64,000 nt of DNA from the NCBI GenBank assembly GCA_039096225.1, contig JBBPEB010000014.1:2306501-2370500 (forward strand), written 5' to 3'. Position numbers and translations under genes: made by a program. How positions within the stretch are numbered: position 1 is the stretch's first letter; every line of letters starts with the position of its first letter. The DNA comes from Blastocystis sp. Blastoise. Its lineage: Eukaryota > Sar > Bigyra > Opalinata > Blastocystidae. Shown piece after piece: positions 15,969-31,300 of this stretch. The notes under the pieces were generated by a model. That model was not told the DNA's origin. It saw nothing but the letters and a program-made list of their open reading frames with translations, and did not search any database.

Positions 15969-18019
15969 CTGTAAATAAGTATAATATAACTATAAAAAGA
16001 ATTTTTTAATGTTATTATAATAATATAATAATAATAATAAATATATATATACCTGTAAAGCTTTTATACGTTTAATTCTTCGTTTAATTTCTTGTTCATT
16101 TTTATTTACTATAATAGATTTTTCTTTCCATAATTCATCTTGTTTCATTTTCTGTTGAGTTTCAAAAGCATATTGATTTTCTGTTAATCGATATTTACCT
16201 CGATCTCTTAAATCAATACCACTATTGATCCATTCTTGTGTTTCACTATGCCATTGATCTTCAATTCGATCACTTTCTTTTGTTGTCTCTAATTTCACAA
16301 AGGTCTTATTCATAAAATCCCATCGAAATTTATATCGTAATAACATAAATAATAAATATCTATAGAAAGATAAATATTATTTTTATAAATAATTTAAAAT
16401 ATAATAAATAAAATAATAAAAATAATAAATAATAATAAAAAAAAACAACTTACAATAAAATAATAAAACAAGGAAGATAAACAAAGCAAATAATCATTGT
16501 AATTGTATTAATTTGAAAATTTTGATTTGTATATATATAAGGATACGATCCTTTTGATAATTTTGGTCTTATAATAATACCATAAACACCACTTTCTTTG
16601 ATATTACATAGAATCATACTTTTTTCAAATCGATATTGAATTTCATCTAAACATTCAAATTCATTTCGTTTCTCATTTAATTTAGCAATACAATGTTCAT
16701 CTTCTGTAATATCTAATGGATGACGATAATAAGTATTATTTTGAAGTACACGAGGTAATAACCATACTTTACGAGGGAACATTAAATCGATCTCTATTGC
16801 ATTGATTAACGATTCTACACGTTTATTATAAATATCTATAAAAGTTAAATTTAATATTAATCCATGTTGAATTACAGGTAAATGTAAAGATAATAAAGAA
16901 GAATCATATCGAGGAGGTTCATATATAGCTATAGGTTTTCCTGAAATAAAACGTAATTCTTGAAGACGTGTATAATTATTAGCTTTATATGTATATTGAT
17001 TTAATTGTGAAGATGATAATGTTGTTATAGATAAAAATATAGGTAAATTTGTAGAATGTAATTGAGCTATATAAAAATAATATATTTTTTAATTAATTAA
17101 ATAATTAATATATATATATATATACCATGAGGTGTATGTATATAACCATAAAAATCATTCGTTTGAGTATATAGAATAATTTGTTTTGATTCTTGACCTA
17201 ATAAAGTAATACGATAATCATAAGGAAGTATATCTCTTGGATTTAAATATAAACATTCTGATATAGAATAATGACAACTACCATCAAAACATCTATAAAA
17301 AAATATTATTATTATTATTATAAAATAAATAAAATAAAAATAAAAAACAACCATACCTATACATATTATTTGGACAATTATACAATCCTTTACACGATAA
17401 TGTAGATTCTGTTTCTGAATTGAAAGATATACATGTAGAATCAGGACATCTTAATTGATTCTTCATACATCCATAAGTAATAGGACATGTTAATCTACAA
17501 ATACCATCTGAACATAATTGATATGTAGATATAAAACAACTATATGTATTATTATTTGAATATAAAATAGGAATAAAAATAGATAATGTTGTAGAATCAT
17601 AATGAATATTAATTTGATTTGATTTTTCTTTAGAATAAATAGAATAATCATAATAATGATAAGGTGAATAAATAGATCTTCCTACTTGTTGTCCTGATGG
17701 TGATATAAATATAGAATTACAATCGATATTGATATCTACACAAATACCATTAGGACATCTTTTAGGAGATGTAGTAGGACAAGGAGGAATAGGAGGACAA
17801 AGAGAAATATCACGAAAAGACCCATCAGGACATAATGTAATCGAAGAAAAAGGAGAAGGAGAAGGAGAAGGAAGAGATGAAAATAATGTTATATTTAATG
17901 TTTCACAATAAAGAGGAGAAGATACACATAAATCATTATAACAATGATAAGGAAGATTCTCAGGACAATTTGATAGTAATGGACAATCACCTTCATTTAA
18001 TACACATGTACCTATAAAA

Positions 18020-18051
<32 letters not shown>

Positions 18052-21000
18052 CCATCAGGACATTCTACAGGTAAATGTGAAGGACAAAAAGGAAGTCTTT
18101 CTGGATCTTGCTAAATATAGATATTATTATTATATTAATAAAATAAAAATAAAAATAAAAATTAATAAAATAAAAAATAAATAAAAAAACAAATAAAAAA
18201 ACAACATACATTACAATTTATACACGGTTTACATAAACTATAATGAGCTACACAACTCATATCATCACATAGAAACGGAATATCTTTTGGACAAATAGGT
18301 CTTTTTGGACAACTTCTATATATAAAACTAATTTCTTGATCTGTTTCTTTTCCTTGTATTAATGTATAATTTTCTATAGAATTATAAGGATTATCAGATT
18401 GATCTTCATTTATAATATTTAAAGATAATAAAATAGGTGAATATCGCTGACCATGTAAAGGAATACAATCTCCAGAAGCACATGCTTGAGAATGATATAT
18501 AGAACATCTATTTAATAATAAACATTGTGAAGGATGAGAAACACATTGACCATTTGGACATATATAAGATTGATTAATAGGACAAGAATATGTATTAGAA
18601 TTTAGAATAGAAGAACATTCATTTCTTGTAGAAACACAAGTACCATTAGAACATAATATAGGATGAAGAGGAGAACAACCATTAATAAATGTACATTCAT
18701 TAGCATTCCTTACACATTCTCCTCGAATACATTTATAAGGTCTTTCATGAGGACAAGAATGATAGGTATATTCAGTTGTACAATTATAAGAATATTTCAC
18801 ACAACGACCTGTTGGACATTTATAGGGAGATGATAATGGACAACCTATATATATTATTATTATTATTATTATTATTTATTTATTTATTAATTAATATATA
18901 TATGTAATAATAATAAACTTACCATTATCACTAAGACAATCTTCTTCTTTTTCAACACATAATCCATTATATAATCCTGTTTTACACATATAATTATAAG
19001 GAGATGTACATATAGTTCGATCAGTACATAAAGAAGAAGAAGCACGACAACTACCATCAGAACAACGAATATAATTTGTATTATAATTACTTGTATTACA
19101 AGGCATAATCAAAGGACAATCTGTATACGATTTCACACATATACCTATAGCACATCGAATTGGTTTATCTTCACTACATAATGAAGGAAGACTAGAAAAA
19201 TAAGAATATAAATATTGACGATCTACAAAATAAACTAAAGGAGATTCAAAGAGTTCTGAAGAAAATAAGGATAGTTTATTATTAGTATTATTATTTTTGT
19301 TAAATAATTTATGTTCATATTCATTTAATAAAGGAGATGATTTCTGAAGATTATTTTCTGTAAAGAAAGATTTATCCATATATTTCATAAAAGAATCGAT
19401 TATTGTATTATATAGAGTATTTATTATAGATTTTATATTATTCATTATTTTATTAAGATAACTATTATTATTTATATCTGTATTCAATAATGAATTAACA
19501 AATAAAGAAGGAGAAGGAGATGTATCTTCAGGAATAAATGAATAAGAAGAATAAGGACAATAAAAAGTAGATATCATACATAAACCATTCTCACATTGTT
19601 TATATGGAGCAACACATAAAGCTAGATAATATTTATTTATTATTATAAATATAAATATTATTATTATTATAAATAAAATAATAAAATAAAATATAATAAA
19701 ATAAAATAAAATAAAATAAAAATAAACAAACATACGACTACATTCTTCATCTTCTTTAATACATTCACCATTATAACATGATTTAGGTTTAGAAGAAGAG
19801 CAACCATTCGAAAGAGGACAATCTTCTATAGATTGACGACATGTACCATCTAAACAACGTATATATCCATTAGTATTACAAGTCCAATCACACGAAGAAT
19901 GATAAATATCTATATTATTCTTTGAACTATCTTTTGTATAACATATTAATGTATTATGACACCATCCACTAAATTGATCATTATTACAATTATCATTCGA
20001 TATACATTCTTCTTTTGAAGATACACATAATCCTGAAATACATTTATAAGGTTTAAACATAGGACATAAAGGTTCAGAACATAAAGAAGAATCACGAACA
20101 CATGTACCATCAGAACATAAATATTTATCATAACTACAAAAACCAGTCACATAATGATCACTTTCCATTGAATATTTATCTAAAAAAAGATATTTATTAT
20201 ATTATAAAAAAATATATATTATTATAAAAAGATATATATATAAAATAAAATAAAATAATAAAATAAAATAAAACAACAATAAACACCTACTATAATAACC
20301 TTCATATCCATTAATACAATCACTTCGATCTTTAACATACTCTCCATGAATACTACAGAAACTAGTAAATTTAGTAACTTGTCTTGCTCCTGTAGTAATA
20401 CATTTTCCATTAAGACAATTCGAAGGTACATAAGGAGGTATAGGTGGACAATCATCTTCAGAAACATGACATGATTGATCCCAACATAATATAGGATTTG
20501 TAGTTGGACAATATAATAATGGACATTTCTTTGTTATAAATACACAACTACCATCATTACATAATTTATAATTAATAGGACAATGAATAGTATTAAGACA
20601 TTGATTCTGATGATAATGACATAATCCATCACTACATAAAATAGGTTTATTTCTTGGACATATACGATAAGAAGGACATTGTTCACTTTGAGATATACAA
20701 CTACCCTCTATACATCGTTTACTACCTTTAGGACAAAGAGGAGGAGGAATAGAATTCGATAAGATATTCGATTGAAAGGATGTATCTGTAGATAATGGAT
20801 CCCAATAATATTTATTTATAGAAGTTAAAGATCCTTCTATAGAAGCAATAGGATCTCCTGTAGGTATAAAATAGGGAGATATACTATATATATAATAACT
20901 ATCATCACTATAATGTATATTATATCTTCTACAAGGATAAAATTGATAATTACGTGAACATAAATGTTGATATCGATCTTTTATTTTATTTATACAATTA

Positions 21001-24000
21001 TTTATATCTTCTTTATTATTATATACATTACATACATCGATATACATTTCTAAATATTTACTAACACATTGTTCTATTGTATGTTTTATATTTAAATCTG
21101 ATTTATCATGATATTCTGTTATATCTAAATATTCTTCATTATATTCTTGTAAAGAATTATAGATATAAGGGAATATATTGGTAACACCATAAGTACTATC
21201 TTCAATCATATAACAACCTCCATCTTCACATCTCATTTCATTATCTCTACATACAGATATAGTAGGACATAAATAAGAATGTTCTACACATATTTTTTGA
21301 TAATCACACATATAGAATCCTAATGGACAATGATAATTAGATTCATCAGTACATAATGAATAAGAAGATACACAATAACCAGTATCACATAATATAGGAC
21401 TCGTAGTAGGACAAATAACAGGACTTGAACATAATAAACTATTTCGTACACATGTTTTACTAGAAGAACAATAATATGGATAAGCAGAAGGACAATGAGA
21501 TGTTAATAATATTGAAGGAGAAGGAATAGTTATATTTGTAGTTGTTTCTAAAGATTTATTTTATTATAGTTTTTATTATAGTTTTTATTATATAATATAT
21601 ATATATACTTCCTTGTTGATTTCTTTCAATAAAATGAATTTGTGAATAACAATCTTGACTATTTTCAACACAAGTACCATTATCACAAAGAATAGGTTTT
21701 TCAAAAGTACATAAGATACTAGGTCTACATTGTTGATAGAATAAAGCACATCCTCCATTAGGACAATTTATATAAGGAGATCGACAAAGAGGTGTTTGAG
21801 AACAATAAAAAGATGAAGGTTTACATGTATTATCAGGACATAATACAAGAGGAGAAGGACATGTAAATTTATTAAAGAAAATATATAAATATATAAATAA
21901 ATATATAAATATAAATATATAATAATATTATAAAGGATATGTAACATGTGTTGGACATTCAAGCATAGAAACAACACAAGTATTATCATTACATTTATAA
22001 AAGTTTTTTGGACAATTTGTATAGATATTAATGATTGTAGATTCATTTAAAGATTTTTCATAAATAATATTATTATAAGCATCTTTATGATAGAGAGGAT
22101 AAGGAAATAAAGTAGTTTCTTCATTATTATTATTATTAATAGTTTTAATAGAAGAAATAGTTTGAATATTATTATTAAGAATAGAAGAAGATGAATATAA
22201 ATTCATATTTTTTGATCTTGTATTCGGTGCACTTTCAGATAAATTTAAATATAAGAATTTATTATCATATTGATAATTATAAGTTTCACCAAAAATAAAT
22301 ATAGAATCCGAAATACATTGATTTGAAGGAGATAAATGATAATATCTTGGACATGTAATTGAAGAAGGACATAAAGTAGCATTCTTAACACAATATCCTT
22401 GAGGACATCGATAAGGATAGGTTAATGGACATGTTGTATATATACATTCAGATATACTATAATTATAATATTTATAATATTTATTATTATATATATACTT
22501 ATGTGTACACATTCCATCAGGACATAAAATAAGTGGTTTAGGACAAAAACGAAGAGAAGGACATTCAATTGGATCAATAACACAACTTTTCTATTTATAT
22601 ATTTATTATTAATATAATAAAAAAATTAAAATCATAAAATAAATACTTTATCCCAACATAAAATAGGAGCATAAGAAGGACATTGAATAGAGTTTTTATA
22701 TTGATTACATTCTTCTACAGATACTGCACAAGTAACTAGATCTCCACAAGTAATTGTAGAAGGTGGACAATGAACTTGTTGAGGACACATTTGTTTATTT
22801 ATAGCTATTGCTCCATCAACACATATTACTTTATTTGTATCATGTATAGGAAAAGAAGGACATCTAAAAATATATTATATTATATTAATTATAAAAAATA
22901 AAATCAATATATATACTTCATATAATTATCAACACAAGCTCCATTTTCACATATATATCCATGACAAGTACAATTATGAATATCTTGTTGACAACCTATA
23001 TGAATATCTTCAGATTCACGATTCATACAAGCTTCCATTCCTAGAGGACAAGTAAGACTATTATGACAATCATTCCAATCAGAAACACAATGAATATCTT
23101 GTCCATTATCAAAGAATTCTATAGGATTCTTTATGTAATTACCATTCATATTATTATAACATATATAAGGACTAAGAGAAGAATGCTGTTTACATAAAGA
23201 AGGAAGGAAAACAAGATTTGGTTGAGTACCTAATAATATCTTTGTATAGATTTCTGTATTTGTAAGATCATCCCAAGTAATATCTGTTAAATAAAAATCT
23301 ATAGATCCATAACCATATAAAGGAGATAATATAGTTAAACTATGTATATAAGGAGTCTGAGATTTGAAAGGAATAGTCAATCGAAGCTATATAGAAATAT
23401 TTATAAATAATAATTATTAAATATATATATAAAATCATACAGATCTTTGTTTTCCACTTGAATCAAGAGTAATAATAGCAAATAGAGTTTTATTGGATGT
23501 ATTAATATCTAATAAATTCCCTAATGCATCACGAATCTTAATAATCATAGTCACATCTGTATATAGAGAAGTACTCTCTGAAATAAATGATATATATGTA
23601 TTTGTATATTCAGGTTCTAAAGGAGAAAGAGAAGTAAGTTTATTAAGAAATATATAGATATATTTTTATAATTATATTATATATAATATAAAGGATATAG
23701 ATAATGATATTGAAGATATTGATGATTATTAATAATAGGATAATATATATAATCACCAGAATAGATTAATTTATATTCACAAGTATAGGAATCCTTTATA
23801 AATATACAAGGGAATAGTTCAGTATGAAGAATAGGATTTCCATCACCCTCTATATCCAGTGATACATCCATTTCAATAGAAATAGAATAGGCATCGAATT
23901 CTATTGGACGTTCATATATATCATAAAGATATACATATATAAAACAAGTTGTATTCACACGTTCACATTCATCATTCTTAAGGACTATATTTATATTTAT

Positions 24001-25484
24001 ATTCATTTATTTATATAATAAGAATACTTGTAGATTGATATCTGATTTGTGCTGGATAGAGTTGAATCTTTAATAATGGAAAAGGAGAAGTTGAATTATA
24101 ATATAATTGAAGTGTATATTCAGTTAGTATATTTATTAAAGAAAATAATTTTTATTTTTTGAATAAATATTTACTTATATATAAATAGGATATAATTTCC
24201 AGGATGAGTAGAAGTTAAATCATTATAAATTATCAAATATTGACCTATATATAAATATTATTTTATATTATATTATTATATATATACCAAGTTCTTTATC
24301 ATATAATTGAACATTCAAATGAGGTGGAATAAACATTGTATTCGACTATATAGAATACTAATAATACTATATATATTATATAATAAATATACAGAAGATG
24401 TAATAGCCATAGAGAATAGATTTGTGTCAAAATAGGTATATACAGGATTCCCATATATATCTACAGTAGATAATAAGAATGATCCTTTTGTCTATTAATA
24501 TATAATATAATATATAATGTAATATATAAATATATACATTTTCTCTTAATCCATGTATACTACATAATCCATCAGGTAACTTATCTTCATTCTCTAAGGG
24601 AGAACAGGAATATATATAGGAAGTAGCTTCTGATGGTTTTATAATAGCTTGTATTGGAGAATTCTATTTATATATATATAGAATATAATAATATAATAAA
24701 TATACTAATAAAGCTACTCCTGATAGTTTTACATATATATCATAGTTTCCAATTGTATATAAATATAACGAAAATACATATACATTTCCATAAATTAATA
24801 TTGCATAACTATATAATAATTATAATAATAATAAATATATATACCTATCTGTTTCTATACGAGTTTCATTCTTATATATTTCTATATATAATTCTTTTGA
24901 TATATCTTCTTCTATTGTATTATTAAAGGAGTGATTATTAAGAAAATATTTATTTATATAATATATATAAATAATAATAATATAAAAGATATATCAAAGA
25001 GATGAACATGAATGAAAATTTGAGTACCAGCTATATAAGCTATATATATAAATAATAATGATAATAAATATATATATATACTTTTATTGATTCCTTCATC
25101 ATCTAATAATTCTATATATATAATAATAATAAAAATACATATAATAAATACCATTTTTTCCATAATCTTCATAATTAGGAACAGGAATAGGATTATTATT
25201 AGAAGGGAAATGAATAAATGATTGTTGAGGGTCCATAATTGATGGAGAAATAATCAATTGAAATTGTTGTTCATAATGAACTTGCTCAAGAGAAAATGTT
25301 ATAGTATATGTATCAGCATCAATATAATACATTCTATATAATAATAATAATAATATAATATATATAATATATACTTTGTATAAATAGTATTATGATCAAA
25401 AATAAAGATAGCTGGTTTATTCCCTGTGCAATAAGGTAAATCACATACATTGAGATTATTACCCTTAGAATCAATCACTTTATA

Positions 25485-25516
<32 letters not shown>

Positions 25517-28354
25517 TATATACATGTTGATTTTAAGAATGGTTGAATATAAGTAGGATTAATATCATTACCATAAATATCTCGTGGATGAAATGTACAA
25601 TTAAATTCTATTCCTGTAGTTAATTCATCAGGACAAAGTAAATAAGAAGGAGATCCAAGAAGATCTATATAATTATATTATTATTATATATTATATATTA
25701 TATATATACTCATATTAGGATAAGCATAAGTAGTAGTAGTAAGTATTTCTATATAGGGTTGATCTTCAAAGGATGTAGAAATAGTAATAGTATATAGATC
25801 TCGATAAGAAGAAAGATGAAGAGGAGAATCTATTAGAAACTATATAAATATTAATTATATATATATTATTATATATACATGAATATGATTATTGTTGAGA
25901 GTATAAGAATAGAGAAGAGGAGGAGAAGAAGTTAAATTGAATTGTTGATTTATAGGAATAGGACTATATAATAATAATATTAATAAAAAAAATAAATATA
26001 CATTTCATTATTATGAATATCTTTAACAATAACATCTAATTCTCTTCTTATTTCAGGTACAAATCCCATACTGAATGTTCCTGAATAGGTTGATGATAAA
26101 GAATACTTTAAACATGTGAATGTAGTAATTGTCACTGATGTATCCAATATAGGCATATTATTATATAATAATATAAACGTATAATTACGAGCAGTAGGAA
26201 GATGAGGTATAGTTGTATATAGATTAAAGAAAATAATAGTATTTAATTAGTATTATTAATATATATATATAAAAGGATATTTATAAGTACCAAGTGATAT
26301 AGTTTCAACTATATACATAATTCCATCATAATAATCTTCATCTATATTTATCCTATATATATATTTATATTTATATAATAATAGAATACCATTTAAGATT
26401 AGATTGTTGACCCGTAATAATATGTTGATTTTCATCAAATATTTGAAATGAAAAGAATGGATCAGTTTCTAAATTGACATTTAATATCGATGATACATGA
26501 AATTTAAGAGGAGATGTTAATCTATAAATATATTGAAAATAATTAAAAAAATATATATACATGAATAAAGAATAAGGAAGAGAAGATAGAGTAACAGGAA
26601 TATCTTTAGAGAATAGATTATCTTGTTTATTTTGAAAGAATAGACGTATATATAAATAAGGATATTCTGATTCAGTAAGACCAATAATAGAAGACATTTC
26701 AACAATATAATGAATATGAATACTATAAATAAATATAAATAATAAATAATAAATAATATTAACATACGTATTATTGAGTATATGTTTATCTACAGTAAAA
26801 GGAGTATCTTCTAAAGTATCAGCTCGTCGAATATCTATATCAATATATTCTCCTTCATGATTATATATAGAAAAAGAAGGATCTTCTTTTGAATATCCAC
26901 CTTCTTCAATATAATATGTAGCATTCAATGAATTAAAATATTCATCCTATTATAAATATATAACAATAATAATAATAATAAATAAATACTTTTAAATTCA
27001 TATAGATATCTCCACAAATAGAAATATTAGTAGAATCACAATAAGAAACAAATTCAATTCCAGTCCCATGAATATCAGTATGAGCAATATAAAGAGTACC
27101 AGGAACAACAGCTATTATATATATTATATTATAAATATAAATATATATACTTAGATAAGAATCATAGATATTTCCAGAAACTAATGTAATCAATGAAATC
27201 TTATGGAATCCTGATACTTTAGCAGGTATAGAACATGTACTAAGAAGACTTATTGAATCTGGATTCATAACATCATAATAAGTATTTCGATCTATATAAA
27301 ATTATATTCAAATTATATATATTTATATATACCTTCTACATAACTATAATCACATATTTTATATACACTTTGTAAATTAATTACTGAATTATTATATCTA
27401 TAAATAATATATATATAAATAAAGAATAATAAAATAATTACATATCAAAGAATTTGATGTTTATAGGAATAATATCACCAGCAGTATAAAGAGAATCATG
27501 AGTTACTTTTATTGTAGATGTACTATATATATATAAGAGAATAATAATAATTAATATACATTTCAGTAGAAGGTATAGTAGTGATATTCAATTCTAAAGA
27601 GGACCAAATATTATCTTCAGATAAACAATCTATTTTCACAGTTATATTTCTAACTTTTGAAGGTAAATGAATAAATGTATAAAGAGGACAAATAGAAGTA
27701 TATTGATATTCTTGTGTATATATATCAAGAGAAGGAGATGTTGAAAATGAATAAAAAGATTTCTGAGTATACTATATAATAATAATATATTATAATATAA
27801 ATATATAAATATACTTCTCCATCACCTTTAATATACACTTTATATTTATCTCTTCGATTATCTAAACAATATCCATCATCATATATATCTCTTGTATATA
27901 TATACATATACGTTAATGTACCTGCAAAACTAATAGGACTGTAAAAAGTAGAATTAAGAAATATATATAATAGTATTAAGAGAATATAATATAAAATAAA
28001 ATAAAATATAAAAAGGATATATAGATTTCAGTTTTCGAGCAATCATTAGGACTAATTCTACTTTGAATAGTACAATATATATAAGAATTAATTGTATCAA
28101 TATCTTCTTCTTCTTCTTGATTTAGAAGACGTACATATAAATGACCATTAGAAATCTCACGAAAGAAGCGAATGGATAATGTATATTGTGAAGTAGAATC
28201 CATAGTGATTCTATAACTAAAGAATTGATCGGATTCACCTGGAAATAAAGGAATATCAAATCCTTCTGAAGATGTTACATATAATTTTATTATAAAATTA
28301 TTCTGATTCACTAAATTATAATAACGATCTCTTACTATTAATGTAAACTATATA

Positions 28355-28391
<37 letters not shown>

Positions 28392-31300
28392 CAACACTTC
28401 TATATAAAGGAATAATTGAATAGATAGTAGAGATAGAAGAGTAGAGATAAGAAGGAACATCACTATATACTGATAATTGGAATGGAGTATTAATCACACA
28501 TAAACCATTCACACTATAGAAAATATTATTATAGATTTATATATATTTACATCCATCTAAAATAAACAGATTCTGAAGTATAAGAAACAAATTGATATAT
28601 TAATTTTTCATGTAATGGATCTATATATATATAATAATCATAATAATAAATATATAAAATACCTTCTTTTGAAGTAAAGAAATAAGATTGATCTGTATTT
28701 AATAGAATTGTTCCTGTAAATAATGTTGTAGGAACTGTATTATTATATTCATCACGAAAATATATTTCAAAATTATCTATATATATATGTTATTATTATA
28801 TAAATATAAAATAAATATAAATATATACGAATAACACCAACACTAGTAGTTTTATTTGGTGGTATAAAAATAGTATTTGAAGGAAGAAGAGAACCATGAG
28901 TTACTGTCCATGCAGATAAAAATGGAGAATAATGAATAGGAATACCATCTACTGTTATATAAATATCATATATAGCTACATAGAAAGCTTTTAAATATAA
29001 ATAAAGAGAAGAAGAAGAAAGATAGGAGAAGGTATATGTAGGAAGAGATGGAACTATATATATATATATAGAATAATAAATAAATAAAATATAAATATAC
29101 CCTTTCGATCACTAATAAAAGTGACTTTAATTCGTTGTTCGAGATCGATATCTATAGGTATTTGTCCACATCGACTATTAAGGAATAATTGAAGTGGATA
29201 TATAGATCCTGCAGTACTCGTGAAGAAGAGAGGATATTCAGAAGGAGTAATAGTAGTAGAAGTCAAAGGAATCGTTGATACTGTAGGAGATATCAATTGG
29301 ATACCCTATTCAATATAATTATATTATTATTATTAATATATACATGTTCTGGTGAAATAATTTCTAAATAATATCCTGATGATAAATGAGAGACAGAATC
29401 CTATATATATAATAATAATAATGATTATATATAGAATAATACAAGATTGATATTGAGAGTATGTTTATTAGAGAGATAGAGATGAAGTTGATTATATCTA
29501 GAGATCAACTGTAGAGTTAATTGTCCATTATTATAGAAGGAATAGGATACTGAAGTAATTATAGAAGGAGATTTTATTGTAGGAGGAGTATCACCAGGTA
29601 AATATACTTGAAGAACTATATATTTATTATTTAATATTATTATATTTATATACTATTTTCATTAAAGAAGAATATATAAGAATTAGATTGAGAGAAACAT
29701 CGAGATTGAAGTATATTATTATAGGGAATATCAGGGTTTATTACAGGAGTAGAAGAAGAATATTGTATATAAGGATGAAGAAGAATACAAAAAGGAGATA
29801 TGGATTCTATATATATATAATATAATATATAGTATATATATACCTAAATAGATATTTGATTTAAATTGAAGTATTTCATACATATAAATATGATATCCAA
29901 ATATTGATGTTTTATTAAGAGATACAGTCTAAATATATATATTAATAATAAATATATATATATACTTGTTGTTGAATATGAATATTTTTGAAATCTCTTG
30001 TACAATAATAAGGATTTTCTCCTTCACTGTTTAAAGTACTACTATAACTATTTCCAGAGAGATTAATACTACTATTCATATTCGGTATAGTTGTAGTATC
30101 TTCTTTATCAATAATCATAAAAACTACTTTAGAGAGAAGAGGAGCATCACAGAGAAATGTCAAATTCGTTTGAGTTATAAAACGAGATATAGAATCTATA
30201 GAATAATATTATTTTATTATTATTATTATGTATACTTGATTGAGTTCCACATGTTCTAGAAGCAAAGAATATAGATATAGAATAGGTGATTCCAGGAATA
30301 AGACCTAATTTATCTGCATAATTCGTTATATTAATATGAGAACCAACTGGAGTGTTATAACTATATATATAATAATATATAATATAATATATAATATAAA
30401 TACCCTCCATAATCTAAGAATAAATGTTTATTAATAAAAACCCATAATCCATTATTGGTTTCAAAATCTATAAATTGATCTGTTCTATTCTCATATCTAT
30501 ATATATAATAATAATATTTTATAAATATAAAACAATAATAATATACAAGAAAAATAAATTTGTTTTCATAGTAAACCAGCATTTCTTACCAATATATTCT
30601 TCTATTGGACTTAATGCATATCCTCCTTTTACATCTGTTAAAGGAAAATAAGTAGGACTAGAAGATATAAAATATTATAGATATATATATACTAATTAAG
30701 TGTAAGAAGGTTTTTGGTACCCATAATACCAATAAGAGGAAAAGAGAAAGAATATGAATTATTACTTTCTGTAAACCATGTATTGAAGGTAGAATATGTA
30801 GAATTCATAGATGCACTATAAAAAAGAAGAATAAAAATAGTATTATAAAAATATATATATACACAGGAAGATCATAATCATTGAGTTCTGATTCAACGAA
30901 TCCAGTTTCTTTAGAACTTCCCCATTTCTGAAAGTCAGTATTTCCTTGGGGATCTAAGCAACATAATCGAGAAATCACTTCATTATTATGGAAATCATCA
31001 GTAATATCCTCTACGAAACAACATCCATCTCCTGCAGCAGTATAATCATAATAGGTACTCATTGTATATATTATAGCTATAAAAAATTATATTCATTAAT
31101 TATATATAAATATACGAGAAGTAGCAACAAAAATTCGAATATTATTATCAGCATAATCATTCACTTTATCACATACTGTTTCTACTCTATCTTCTTTTGA
31201 ATATAAATTTGAATATATATATCTATATATAATATAATAATACAAAAATAAATAAATATATACTTTGGATAATTTGAAGGTTGTTTTGTAATAAAATTAT

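Noticed and set aside
18043-28370. CRISPR-like or satellite arrays in the AT repeats
   Set aside because: The repeated TATTAT/ATATAT stretches are individual introns between exons, not direct repeats with spacers.
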